Source: Bin94 sp965215535 (lineage in GTDB: Bacteria > Gemmatimonadota > Gemmatimonadetes > Longimicrobiales > Gaopeijiaceae). Taken from it: a stretch of 64,000 bases of DNA. Positions 17,394 through 24,904 of the stretch are shown in pieces. Numbering within the stretch: the first letter of the stretch is position 1; each line of letters opens with the position of its first letter. Below the pieces are notes generated by a model. It was not told the DNA's origin and did no database searches. It saw only the letters and a program-made list of their open reading frames with translations. The stretch covers positions 868,001 to 932,000 of the forward strand of contig OZ244063.1 in the NCBI GenBank assembly GCA_965215535.1, read 5' to 3'. A program made the translations under genes and the position numbers.

Positions 17394-18007
17394 TGGCATC
17401 GGTTGCGAGGGCAAAGGCAGGGCGTGCGGGCGATGCAGGTGTCCTGGAAGGTCTCGCAGAGGCGGACTTTTGCGTTGACCGAGATGAATACACCGGGATC
17501 GATTCAGGCGATGCTCTGCGGCAGGTGATCCGGATTTTGCGGCCACGCGAAGGCACCGAACGGCGGCGATCCACGAAAGCGCACGAAGCCGGTGGGTGGC
17601 CAATCGACCGGCTACTCGCGGAGGTGGGTGCGCCGCCTCGCGCAGTCGACTCGGAGTTGGATGTCTACAGCTCGCGGATCGAATACCTGAGGGATGAAGC
17701 GACCCAGGACGGCTACGGACTCAACGCCTACTCCGAGCGCGATTTCAGGCAGTTCATACGGTCGAAACCCTCTATCCGCAAAGGCGACCTGGTGCTGCTG
17801 GATAACGGCAACTTGAGGGCGGTCTGGAAAGACCAACAAAGCGGACACCTGGGCTTGCAGTTTCTGGGAGGCGATATGGTGCAGTATGTCATTTTCAGAC
17901 GCCGACAGGCCGTTCGAGGGGTTTCCAGGGTCGCGGGACGGGACTCTCTAGAGGGGGTCGCCCGCCAGATCGATGCCTTCGATCTACATTCGCTTCTTGC
18001 CGAATGA
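17393..18007 (+). CDS. conserved island protein, unknown function (operon gene 2)
   Basis: 204 aa, soluble, no signal peptide. An N-terminal Ala/Gly-rich third is followed by a well-ordered C-terminal region: IEYLRDEATQDGYGLN, SERDFRQFIRSKP, RKGDLVLLDNGNLRAVW, GLQFLGGDMVQYVIFRRR and AGRDSLEGVARQIDAFDLHSLL. The second part reads like a compact alpha/beta domain and I recall similar unnamed proteins in mobile regions of diverse bacteria, but I cannot name a family. Start and stop overlap both neighbours (TGATG, ATGA), so it is translated as a unit with genes 1 and 3. Confidence 0.75.
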   Translation: MASVARAKAGRAGDAGVLEGLAEADFCVDRDEYTGIDSGDALRQVIRILRPREGTERRRSTKAHEAGGWPIDRLLAEVGAPPRAVDSELDVYSSRIEYLRDEATQDGYGLNAYSERDFRQFIRSKPSIRKGDLVLLDNGNLRAVWKDQQSGHLGLQFLGGDMVQYVIFRRRQAVRGVSRVAGRDSLEGVARQIDAFDLHSLLAE

Positions 18008-18462
18008 AGGGCGACGACCTGCCGGCAGGTGACCATGTCGTCCGCTATGTCAAGCCGAGCCTGATCCTGGAAGATGGCACCCCTGACGGCTTCGATTTTC
18101 GTCTGCGTCCTCACAGACCGGACGAGGCGGGGCTGTCTGTCAATTGGCTCGAAGCCTTTGAGGCGCCGAAGACTCACCAGCTGAGCGAGGTTCGGCGATT
18201 GTTCCGCCTCAGCGTGCGGCGCACCGGTCGATTCGCAGAGCTTGATGTCGGGGCAACACTGCGCAGGGTATCCGAGGAACTGGATACCTTGCGAATGCTC
18301 CATGATCCGCTCAATGCGGCAGATGGATTCGATGCCGACCCGTCGCATGCGGAGATGACGGGTCTGCCGCCCGGCGACTCGGACGAAGCGGCATTGGTGG
18401 GGGACATGATCGCCGAATGTGTTGTAGGCATGCATCCGACGATTGTTGCGGACGATGGCTGA
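18004..18462 (+). CDS. conserved island protein, unknown function (operon gene 3)
   Basis: 152 aa, soluble and acidic. Recognisable blocks are HVVRYVKPSLI, GFDFRLRPHRPDEAGLSVNWLEAF, HQLSEVRRLFRLSVRRTGRFAELDVG and SHAEMTGLPPGDSDEAALVGDMIAECV, ending MHPTIVADDG. The composition and order suggest one folded domain. It starts inside the stop of gene 2 (ATGA), so the two probably form a stoichiometric pair. Unnamed proteins with this pattern usually sit beside a gene 2 homologue, by recollection. No catalytic motif is evident. A role as partner or immunity protein is only a guess. Confidence 0.75.
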   Translation: MKGDDLPAGDHVVRYVKPSLILEDGTPDGFDFRLRPHRPDEAGLSVNWLEAFEAPKTHQLSEVRRLFRLSVRRTGRFAELDVGATLRRVSEELDTLRMLHDPLNAADGFDADPSHAEMTGLPPGDSDEAALVGDMIAECVVGMHPTIVADDG

Positions 18463-18726
18463 GCAGGCGGATTCGGCGACAACGAATGTATGCGATCCGC
18501 CGATCTGACCGCCGTCCTTTCTTCTGGCCTACTGTCAGGTGATGACCGTACTGCAACAGCCGGAGCGTTCCGGCCCCCGTCACGGCGACGCCGAAGTTGG
18601 TAGCTCTCCCCGCTTTTCCCACGCTCGCTCCTGCCTGCATTGGGCGCATCCCGAACTCGTTGTCTCGGGGGGCGCGTCCCGTCTGGACGTAACATACAGA
18701 GACGGACGGGATCCCTTTGGCGGAGG
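18463..18726. other. intergenic gap inside the island
   Basis: 264 bp between the three-gene operon and the convergent toxin gene. I see no gene, RNA or clear terminator; it may be decayed DNA. Confidence 0.4.
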
Positions 18727-19053
18727 TCATTCGAACAACTCGGCGTGGGTGCCAGCGCGGACGAAGTTGATGGAGCCGCTCGGCTTCGGCGAATCATCGA
18801 CTTGGTAGATCAAAAGGAAATCCCCGCCGACATGACATTCGCGGTGATTCGCCCACGCTCCTCTCAGCGCGTGATCCCTCCGTTCGGGACCGAGCGGGGC
18901 CTCGTTGGCGATGAGGCGGATCATGATCGCCTTGAGCCGATTCATGTCGTACCGGCCCGACCGCGAAAGGCGCTCCCAGTCCTTTAGAAAGCCTCTGGTG
19001 AAATCCGCGCGCCGTGGCGGGCGCGTCCGCTTACTGGCGGCAGGCTTCGTCAA
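18727..19053 (-). CDS. type II toxin, YafQ/RelE family mRNA interferase
   Basis: 108 aa. Sequence blocks FTRGFLKDWERLSRSGRYDMNRLKAIMIRLI, PLGPERRDHALRGAWANHRECHVGGDFLLIYQVDD and INFVRAGTHAELF match the YafQ branch of RelE toxins: catalytic His near HECHVxxDWLLIY, then a FxRxGTHSELF ending. It is expected to cleave mRNA on the ribosome. The gene overlaps the antitoxin by 23 bp and is transcribed after it from the promoter at 19357-19385. The N-terminus carries a few extra basic residues. All typical blocks are present, so it may be active. Confidence 0.85.
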   Translation of the reverse strand: MTKPAASKRTRPPRRADFTRGFLKDWERLSRSGRYDMNRLKAIMIRLIANEAPLGPERRDHALRGAWANHRECHVGGDFLLIYQVDDSPKPSGSINFVRAGTHAELFE

Positions 19054-19312
19054 GCTCCGTGAACACCTCGTCAGCGCTGGCGAATCGTGCCGTCCCCCGT
19101 CTCATCATCTCTTCCGACTCGGCCATCGCCCTTCGGGTTCGGGCATTTGGCACCTTGAGTTCAAGAGGGAATGCCTGATCGACCGCGATTCGGTGGAAGA
19201 ACAGCCGCACGGCCTCCGAGGCCGTCATCCCCATGGCCGCGAGCGCCGCCGTCGCCTTTTGTTTCATCTCCGTGTCCATTCGAACGTGGAGCATCGAGCT
19301 GTGCGTCTTCAT
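19031..19312 (-). CDS. type II antitoxin, RelB/DinJ family
   Basis: 93 aa from ATG 19312. The N-terminal ribbon-helix-helix reads SSMLHVRMDTEMKQKATAALAAMGMTASEAVRLFFHRIA, the RelB/DinJ DNA-binding pattern. The C-terminal half (FPLELKVPNARTRRAMAESEEM and the acidic end) would wrap the toxin. It lies just downstream of a palindromic operator and overlaps the toxin gene, the standard antitoxin-first arrangement with autorepression. Confidence 0.85.
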   Translation of the reverse strand: MKTHSSMLHVRMDTEMKQKATAALAAMGMTASEAVRLFFHRIAVDQAFPLELKVPNARTRRAMAESEEMMRRGTARFASADEVFTELDEACRQ

Positions 19313-19336
19313 CTGACCGTCTCCGCTGTCGCCATT

Positions 19337-19354
19337 GTGTCGCACCTGCGACAC
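19337..19354. promoter_or_regulatory. palindromic operator of the toxin-antitoxin operon
   Basis: GTGTCGCA-CC-TGCGACAC, a perfect inverted repeat with 8-bp arms, sits between the -10 box and the antitoxin start. A ribbon-helix-helix antitoxin dimer pair would be expected to bind here. The promoter spacer holds a second short inverted repeat, TTGGC-AC-GCCAA. Confidence 0.6.
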
Positions 19355-19356
19355 GC

Positions 19357-19385
19357 AACGTACCATGTTGGCGTGCCAAGGTCAA
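19357..19385 (-). promoter_or_regulatory. promoter of the toxin-antitoxin operon
   Basis: Read on the minus strand: -35 TTGACC (19385-19380), 17-bp spacer, -10 TACGTT (19362-19357). It lies directly before the palindrome and 45 bp before the antitoxin ATG. It overlaps the decayed integrase frame on the other strand. Confidence 0.55.
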
Positions 19386-19688
19386 CCACGCCTTCGTGCA
19401 TCGCATGCTGGTCCGCTTCGAGCACCACGGCCTCGGGAGACTCGACCAAGGGACTGGCGGGAGAAGGCAGAGCAACTTGCGGGACTGGAGCCCAGGCGCG
19501 GTCGCGGATGGCACTCGCTCAGGCGGAAGTTCGCCTCCGACCTCATGGACCTGCCACTGAAGGTGCTCTGCGACCTCGGCGGCTGGAAGACTGCCGAGAC
19601 GGTTCTTCAGTGCTATCAGCGCCCCGACGAGGAGCGGCTCAGAAAAGCCATCGAGGAGTACCGGGGGGTTGGCTCCGCATCCAATTAG
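19365..19688 (+). pseudogene. tyrosine recombinase (integrase) C-terminal remnant
   Basis: Only the last ~80 residues align with a phage-type integrase: WREKAEQLAGLEPRRGRGWHSLRRKFASDL, LKVLCDLGGWKTAETVLQCYQRPDEERLRKAIEEY. The catalytic His and second Arg (HSLRR), the GGW...T box and the Tyr (QCYQ) are intact. The core-binding domain and first catalytic Arg are missing, and the toxin-antitoxin promoter overlaps where the gene should continue. It ends 47 bp from the tRNA attachment site, as expected for the integrase that brought the island in. Confidence 0.75.
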
Positions 19689-19735
19689 CGGGCATAATTA
19701 GCGAGAATCGAACTCATCAAGTCGCGTAAGTCCAA

Positions 19736-19809
19736 TCGGGGCGCCCGGATTCGAACCGGGGACCTCCTGCTCCCAAAGCAGGCGCGCTACCGGGCTGCGC
19801 CACGCCCCG
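19736..19809 (-). tRNA. tRNA-Pro(TGG)
   Basis: 74 nt on the minus strand. Acceptor CGGGGCG pairs with CGCCCCG, discriminator A. Anticodon arm CCTGC-TTTGGGA-GCAGG gives anticodon TGG. The T arm has TTCGAAT. CCA is not encoded. Its 3' half (19735-19777) is the right-hand attachment site of the island, so the end was rebuilt by the integrated element with one base different from the left copy. Confidence 0.95.
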
Positions 19810-19836
19810 TCGCCAACCTTCCACAGCGTAGCCAAC

Positions 19837-21126
19837 GTGCGATTCCAACTTCGCCCATTCCCGGCCCGTACGGTACCCCTCGCGACTTTGCTGCTCCTGG
19901 CTGCGCTTCCCATTCCCGGACGATTCGGGGTCGGCGTCGGACAGAGCCCGGCGGTGGCTGCAGCTTCGACTACGGGCGAAACGCTGACCATTCACCTCCT
20001 GACCGTGGGGCCCGGCGATCGTGTAGAGGAGCTCTTCGGTCATAACGCCATTCTGGTGCGCGACACGCTCTCGGGCTTCGAGGCCGCCTACAACTTCGGG
20101 CTCTTTGACCTGGGCGCCGAAGGATTCCTCCTCAACTTTCTGCGCGGTCGGATGATCTACCGCGTTGCCCCGCTGCCGCTCGACGGCATGCTTGCCTCGT
20201 ATGGAGCCAGCCGCCGAAAGGTGTGGGCGCAGGAGCTGGATCTGGAGCCCGCCCGGCGCGCGCATCTCCTGGAGCTTCTGCAGAGAACGGTCCTGCCCGC
20301 CAACAGCAGCTACCGCTACGAATATTTTCTGAACAACTGTTCGACCCGGATTCGCGACATCCTCGACACTGTGCTCGATGGACAGCTTCGCGCGGCGACC
20401 GATTCGGTTGTCAGCGAGGGCACGACCTGGCGATACCACACCCGGCGCCTTACCGCCGCTCTGCCGCACTTTCTTGTCGGGATCGATCTGCTTCTGGGGC
20501 CGCGTGGCGACAATCCGACCGACCGCTGGCTCGAGATGTGGGTGCCGATGAAGCTGCGCGACCGGGTGGGCGCGCTGACCATTGCGCATAACGATGGCAG
20601 CCGGGGGCGTCTGGTGCGCTCCGAAGAGGTGTGGCTGGAATCGGAGCGGGCGCCCGAGCGAACAACGGCGCCGAACCCTGAGGGGGTCTTTCTGGTCGGG
20701 GGGATTCTTCTGGCGCTTCTCCTGGCGGGGCTGGACGCGCTGTCACGACGAGGGGTGCGCGGATGCGGAGCCGGGGTGCGCACCCTGGGGGGACTCTGGG
20801 GGGTGCTCTGTTTTGGGGTGGGAACGGTCTTGCTGCTCATGCATCTGACCGATCACGAGTTCATGTACTGGAATCGCAACGCTCTGGTCTTCAGTCCTCT
20901 GGGAATTGGAGTGGCGGTGGCGCTGATTCGGGGCAGCCGCAGCCGGGCGGCGAGGGGAATGGCGCTGTGGTCGGTCGGGCTGACGCTTCTGGCGCTGGCG
21001 CTCTACCTGATTCCCTGGACGCGCCAGGAGAATCTGATGACGATCGCCTTTGCCCTGCCCATTCACCTGGCGGTGTTGCGCATCACGGGATGGCCTGCGA
21101 CAGAGAGTGCGGAGATGCCGGAATGA
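19837..21126 (+). CDS. DUF4105 (Lnb N-terminal periplasmic domain-like) membrane protein
   Basis: 429 aa, GTG start. A signal peptide (to about 40) leads into a periplasmic DUF4105 domain with the hallmark GPGDRVEELFGHNAI...RD (His) and YEYFLNNCSTRIRDIL (Cys, Arg) motifs of a cysteine-peptidase-like fold. The C-terminal 150 residues contain four to five hydrophobic helices, including GVFLVGGILLALLLAGLDAL. The family sits in the periplasm or outer face of the inner membrane, and its substrate is not known. The gene starts 27 bp from tRNA-Pro, reading the opposite way. Confidence 0.8.
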   Translation: MRFQLRPFPARTVPLATLLLLAALPIPGRFGVGVGQSPAVAAASTTGETLTIHLLTVGPGDRVEELFGHNAILVRDTLSGFEAAYNFGLFDLGAEGFLLNFLRGRMIYRVAPLPLDGMLASYGASRRKVWAQELDLEPARRAHLLELLQRTVLPANSSYRYEYFLNNCSTRIRDILDTVLDGQLRAATDSVVSEGTTWRYHTRRLTAALPHFLVGIDLLLGPRGDNPTDRWLEMWVPMKLRDRVGALTIAHNDGSRGRLVRSEEVWLESERAPERTTAPNPEGVFLVGGILLALLLAGLDALSRRGVRGCGAGVRTLGGLWGVLCFGVGTVLLLMHLTDHEFMYWNRNALVFSPLGIGVAVALIRGSRSRAARGMALWSVGLTLLALALYLIPWTRQENLMTIAFALPIHLAVLRITGWPATESAEMPE

Positions 21127-21210
21127 GAGAGCGGAATTCCCGGGGCGGCCCGATCGCCTTCATCGGTCACACGCGCCCTGGAATCTTGTGCGATTGATTA
21201 TACTCCAAAC

Positions 21211-21630
21211 ATGAAGAATTCCACTGTGGCGACAACTGCTCCGCAGGGACTCTGGCTGAGCTCGGGATCGCGCATTGTCGCCTGCGCGGCCACCTGGTGC
21301 GGGGTCCACTGTGCGCTGACGCCCCTTCTGATTCTGGCGGCGCCGGCGCTGGCGCTCTCGGAGGGGATCGAGCGCGCGGCCTGGGCCGTCACCATCCTCC
21401 TCGGAATGCTCATGCTGGCGCTGGGTCCGGCGCGCAGAAGAATAGCGGTGATCGTCGCCTTTGCGACCGGCGGAGTCCTCTGGGCGGCATCGCTGGCCGG
21501 CTGGTTCGAACCGATCCCCGAAGCCGTGACCTCGGCGACCGGCAGCCTGATCGTTGCCGCGGCCCTCTTCAGGAGCGCCCGCCTCTGCCGGGCCGACGAT
21601 TGCGAGGTGTGCGCCGAAGAGAGCGGGTGA
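21211..21630 (+). CDS. MerC domain protein, possibly leaderless
   Basis: 139 aa with four hydrophobic segments. WCGVHCALTPLLILAAPALALSEG is the MerC-type first helix with the paired cysteines that in MerC handle mercuric ions, and a second Cys cluster (CRADDCEVCAEE) closes the protein. Without other mer genes nearby it is more likely a general metal-linked membrane protein. A TATACT box at 21199-21204 lies only six bases before the ATG, which would place transcription start at or near the start codon. It converges with rdgB. Confidence 0.7.
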   Translation: MKNSTVATTAPQGLWLSSGSRIVACAATWCGVHCALTPLLILAAPALALSEGIERAAWAVTILLGMLMLALGPARRRIAVIVAFATGGVLWAASLAGWFEPIPEAVTSATGSLIVAAALFRSARLCRADDCEVCAEESG

Positions 21631-21723
21631 AGCGGAGCGACGGAACGCCGACGCTTACCACCTGCAAGGTAGCTGCGTCCGGGATCGCAAAAGAAGCCCC
21701 GTCCGTCGGCGATTTGAGGCGGC

Positions 21724-22386
21724 TCAGAGTTCCCGGTAGCAGGATGTGAAGGCGCGGAAGGCGTGGCCGCGGTGGCTGCGTGCATTCTTTTCGCCGGGAG
21801 TGAGCTCGGCAAAGGTGCGGCCCAGCTCCGGATTGAGGAAGAGCGGATCGTATCCGAATCCCCCCTGCCCCCGCCTCTGTCGCAGAATCTGCCCTTGCGC
21901 CTCGCCCCTGAAGCAGCGCACGCCTTCTCCACAGAGCCCGACGGCGGTCCGGAGGCTTCTCTCCGGGGGCGCGGCTCCCGCCTCGGCAAAGGCGGCCACG
22001 CACAGATAGCGGGCCCCCCGTCCGGCTTCGGGCACCGTGCGCAGCGATTCGAGCAGCCATGCATTGTTGGCCTCGTCCTGCGCAAGCCCGGGGTAGCGCT
22101 CCAGCGGGGCAAAGCGACGGCTCCTGACCCCGGGGCGCCCATCCAGCGCATCGACCACAAGGCCGGAATCCTCCGCAACGGTCGGCAAACCGGTCAGGTG
22201 CGCGAAATAACGCGCCTTCGCCGCGGCATTTTCCGCGAAGCTCTGCCAGGGTTCGAGCTCCTCTTCGGCGCGCGACCAGGGAACGCCGGCATCGTCCAGG
22301 GTCAGGATCTGTGGTCCCCTGCATTCCTTGAGGATTTCGATCACCTCGCCCGCCTTGTGCGCATTTCGCGTAGCCAGGAGCAGCAC
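21724..22386 (-). CDS. rdgB: RdgB/HAM1 non-canonical purine NTP pyrophosphatase
   Basis: 220 aa, GTG start. It hydrolyses dITP, ITP and XTP to monophosphates, keeping deaminated purines out of DNA. The start LLLATRNAHKAGEV is the family SxNxxK-type substrate loop (T-R-N-x-x-K). FAENAAAKARYFAHLTGLPTVAEDSGLVVDALDGRPG carries the metal-binding ENAxxKA and EDSGL motifs, and GQGGFGYDPLF and TFAELTPGEKNARSHRGHA are the C-terminal motifs. Length is slightly above the usual 195-200 because of an insertion near 150-160. It is followed by rfaE2 after 78 bp... on the same strand upstream, possibly one transcript. Confidence 0.9.
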   Translation of the reverse strand: MLLLATRNAHKAGEVIEILKECRGPQILTLDDAGVPWSRAEEELEPWQSFAENAAAKARYFAHLTGLPTVAEDSGLVVDALDGRPGVRSRRFAPLERYPGLAQDEANNAWLLESLRTVPEAGRGARYLCVAAFAEAGAAPPERSLRTAVGLCGEGVRCFRGEAQGQILRQRRGQGGFGYDPLFLNPELGRTFAELTPGEKNARSHRGHAFRAFTSCYREL

Positions 22387-22464
22387 GGTCTTCAGCTACC
22401 CTCCACCCTTCCGGGAACGGGGCGCCGGAACAGATGCGCCCACCGCCACCGGTTCATGAGGCGT

Positions 22465-22950
22465 TCATGCGGTCGCGCGGCGGATTTTTGCGATCAGGGC
22501 CCGCGTCGAGTGCCCGGGCAGGAGCGGCACGATCGCGACACGCCCCCCGGCCCTCTCGACAACCCCTGCCCCGGCCACCCTGTCGGCGCTGTAATCGCCC
22601 CCCTTGACCAGAACATCGGGAAGAAGGGCGGCGATGAGCGCCCGGGGCGTATCCTCGTCGAAGAGCGTGACGAAATCCACACACTCCAGCGCCGCCACCA
22701 CCCCGGCGCGGCTCCCCTCGTCCACCAGCGGGCGCTCGGGCCCCTTCTCCAGCCGCCGCATTGATGCATCGGTATTGAGCGCCACAACCAGCCGATCGCC
22801 CAGAGAGCGCGCCTCATTCAGGCATTGCACGTGCCCGGCGTGCAGCAGATCGAAGCAGCCATTGGTAAAGACCAGCCGGAAGGATCGTCCGGGTCCTGCC
22901 CGCTCCACCAGTTCGGTGCGGGAGAGGATCTTCGCCGCAGGCGGACGCAT
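22465..22950 (-). CDS. rfaE2: D-glycero-beta-D-manno-heptose 1-phosphate adenylyltransferase
   Basis: 161 aa nucleotidyltransferase, the stand-alone equivalent of the C-terminal half of HldE. It makes ADP-heptose for the LPS inner core. The nucleotide-binding HxGH motif is HAGH (37-40) within FTNGCFDLLHAGHVQCL. VALNTDASMRRLEKGPERPL and DVLVKGGDYSADRVAG are further signatures. The kinase half is a separate gene at 51317-52333, so the pathway is split. The gene begins six bases after the antiporter D-like gene ends and may be the last member of that transcript. Confidence 0.9.
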   Translation of the reverse strand: MRPPAAKILSRTELVERAGPGRSFRLVFTNGCFDLLHAGHVQCLNEARSLGDRLVVALNTDASMRRLEKGPERPLVDEGSRAGVVAALECVDFVTLFDEDTPRALIAALLPDVLVKGGDYSADRVAGAGVVERAGGRVAIVPLLPGHSTRALIAKIRRATA

Positions 22951-22955
22951 GGCGT

Positions 22956-24671
22956 TCAGAAGAGCTGGAAGATGAGGAAGCCGGCCAGCAGAATCGAAAC
23001 CCAGAGCACCATGCTGCCCGATGGCCAGGTGCGCGCCAGAACGCCCTGGGGTCCATGCGCCCGGAAGGCGCCCCGCATGGTTCTGTCCACAACGCCCAGA
23101 ACGGCGGCCCGCAGAGTGGTGTCGGCAGAGCGCACAACCCTGCCGGTGGCCCGCACAACCCGGACCGCGCCGCGCCGGTAGACCCAGTCGACATCGAGGT
23201 TCAGCGAGGGAATCTCGGCCGGGTAGATCTTCCAGAGCTGGAAGGCGACGATCGCTCCGATCGCGAAGCAGAGGATCTGAATCTGGGTGAGGACATTGGA
23301 GATGGTGTAGGGATTGTAGTCGTAGTCGTAGGGCAGAAGCCGATAGAGCATCTCGGGGTAGATGCCGATCGCCAGGCAGAGGGCGGCCGCAATTCCCATG
23401 GCGACCAGCATGTTGCGCGGAGCTTCGCGGGTGCGGATTCCCGAATCGTGTGCAAAGAAGGCGAAGAAGGGAATCTTGACGCCGGCGTGCTCCACCACCC
23501 CCGCCGAGGCAAAGAGCATAAAGGGCCAGATCCAGTTGTGGCCCTCGTAGAGGAGCGATGACATGATCATGCTCTTCGAGACGAATCCGTTGAAGAGCGG
23601 CACGGCCGAGATCGCGGCGGCGCCCACAATGCAGAAGGCTGTCGTCCAGGGCATCGAGCGCCAGAGCCCCCCCAGATCGGAGGCCCTGGTCTTGCCCGTG
23701 ATGTACATGACTGCGCCCATCGACATGAAGAGCAACTGCTTGAAGATGACGTGATTGAAGACCTGGGCCAGAACTCCATTGATCGCCAGCGTCGAACCGA
23801 CCCCGATCCCGCAAACCATGAAGCCGACCTGGTTCATCATCGAATAGCAGAGGGTGCGGCGCAGGTCGTTCTCGATGACGGCGTAGAAGATCGGGAAGCA
23901 GGCCATGGCCGCGCCGACGTAGATGAGCAGATCCTCGCCGGGGAAGAAGCGCGCCAGGGCATAGACCGCCACCTTGGTGGTAAAGGCGCTGAGGAAGACG
24001 GTGCCGGTCGGGGTGCCCTCGGGGTAGGCGTCGATCAGCCAGCCGTGGAGCAGGGGAAAGGCGGCCTTGATTCCCACCGCAAAGAAGACGAGCCAGGCGG
24101 CTAGGCTGGCCAGGCCCATCTCGCCGATCTCCAGACTGCCGGTGGCGGAGGCGTGCACCAGCGCACCGGCCAGTAGCGTCACCCCCGAGACGACATGGAC
24201 CAGGAGGTAGCGCATTCCTGAACGGATTGCTTCGGGGGTGCGGCGCGCCCATATGAGGAAGACCGAGCTGACCGCCAGGAGCTCCCAGAAGATGAAGAGG
24301 CTAATGAAGTCTCCGGCGAAGACCGCCCCCAACCCGCTCCCGGCATAGATCAGGGCGGCGGTGTGCTGCAGGGTGGCGCCCTCGCCCTTCCCGATGTGCA
24401 GCGAGTAGATGACCGCGAGGAGGGCGGCCAGGTGGAAGATGTAGCCGAAGAGGAGGCTCAGGCGATCGGCGTGAACCAGGGTGAGGGTGTAGTCGAGGAA
24501 GCCGGCCTGGATGAGGGTGTTGTCGTCGATTCCCCACCAGACATTGGCGATCCCCAGGAGAGGAACGAGGATCAGCCAGACCGTGCGCAGCCGGGGCGCA
24601 CCGCGCAGGAGAGGGACGAGGAGCGCGCCCGCAAAGAAGATCAGGAAGGGAGGAATGGGATTAGCCCACAT
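22956..24671 (-). CDS. proton-conducting antiporter subunit (MnhD/NuoL-like), third copy
   Basis: 571 aa with 14 or more hydrophobic helices. Core motifs include FISLFIFWELLAVSSVFLIW, with the conserved Glu of TM5, GIKAAFPLLHGWLIDAYPEGTPTGTVFLSAFTTKVAVYAL, with the conserved Lys and His of the proton path, and LCYSMMNQVGFMVCGIG. The long C-terminal extension (YYPAEIPSL-like region to GSMVLWVSILLAGFLIFQLF) ends in an extra helix, NuoL-like. ATG 24671 begins at MWANPIPPFL; a longer start is unlikely. It is the last antiporter-like subunit of the minus-strand Mrp-like operon. Confidence 0.85.
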   Translation of the reverse strand: MWANPIPPFLIFFAGALLVPLLRGAPRLRTVWLILVPLLGIANVWWGIDDNTLIQAGFLDYTLTLVHADRLSLLFGYIFHLAALLAVIYSLHIGKGEGATLQHTAALIYAGSGLGAVFAGDFISLFIFWELLAVSSVFLIWARRTPEAIRSGMRYLLVHVVSGVTLLAGALVHASATGSLEIGEMGLASLAAWLVFFAVGIKAAFPLLHGWLIDAYPEGTPTGTVFLSAFTTKVAVYALARFFPGEDLLIYVGAAMACFPIFYAVIENDLRRTLCYSMMNQVGFMVCGIGVGSTLAINGVLAQVFNHVIFKQLLFMSMGAVMYITGKTRASDLGGLWRSMPWTTAFCIVGAAAISAVPLFNGFVSKSMIMSSLLYEGHNWIWPFMLFASAGVVEHAGVKIPFFAFFAHDSGIRTREAPRNMLVAMGIAAALCLAIGIYPEMLYRLLPYDYDYNPYTISNVLTQIQILCFAIGAIVAFQLWKIYPAEIPSLNLDVDWVYRRGAVRVVRATGRVVRSADTTLRAAVLGVVDRTMRGAFRAHGPQGVLARTWPSGSMVLWVSILLAGFLIFQLF

Positions 24672-24820
24672 CGTGCACCCCGCAGGCAGGCAGAGGCAGG
24701 AGAGGGGCGCATGCAACGGGAGCCCCTGCATGAAGCGGCCATTCTTCCGGGAGGCAGCCGGGCGCGCGCCAGAGTTCCGCAGACGATGCGTGGAGAGTGC
24801 CGGATGCGCGACGAAGCGCC

Positions 24821-24904
24821 GGGTTGCCGGCGCCTGTCATTCCCCTGCTGGCGCCTGTCATCTCCCTGCTGGCGCTTGTCACCTTCCTGCTAGCGCTTGT
24901 CATC
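24821..24904 (-). repeat. four tandem 21-bp units (heptapeptide-coding)
   Basis: Units on the minus strand at 24904-24884, 24883-24863, 24862-24842 and 24841-24821. Read in the frame of the preceding gene they give DDKR*QE, GDKRQQG, DDRRQQG and NDRRRQP. The first unit contains the gene's TAG stop where the next two have CAG. The array therefore looks like a former coding tail cut by one C-to-T change, or a repeat expanding into a stop. Confidence 0.75.

Larger units (their letters stand above)
16342..19777. mobile_element. small integrative island at tRNA-Pro
   Basis: A 43-bp copy of the 3' half of the tRNA-Pro gene (16342-16384, one mismatch) faces the intact gene across 3.4 kb. This is the usual footprint of a tyrosine-recombinase element that inserted into the tRNA and restored its 3' end. 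A tyrosine recombinase remnant (19365-19688) lies next to the intact tRNA, where such elements keep their integrase. The interior holds an ATPase fragment, a three-gene coupled operon and a toxin-antitoxin pair. The element looks immobile now because its recombinase lacks its N-terminal part. Confidence 0.8.

Noticed and set aside
21647..21712. Perfect 8-bp inverted repeat (cgccgacg/cgtcggcg) between merC and rdgB
   Set aside because: The arms are 50 bp apart with no T-run, too loose for a bidirectional terminator call.
22465..24252. Long minus-strand frame that includes RfaE2 at its end
   Set aside because: Only the last 161 residues are the enzyme. The upstream part is the wrong frame of the antiporter gene, so the start was set at 22950.
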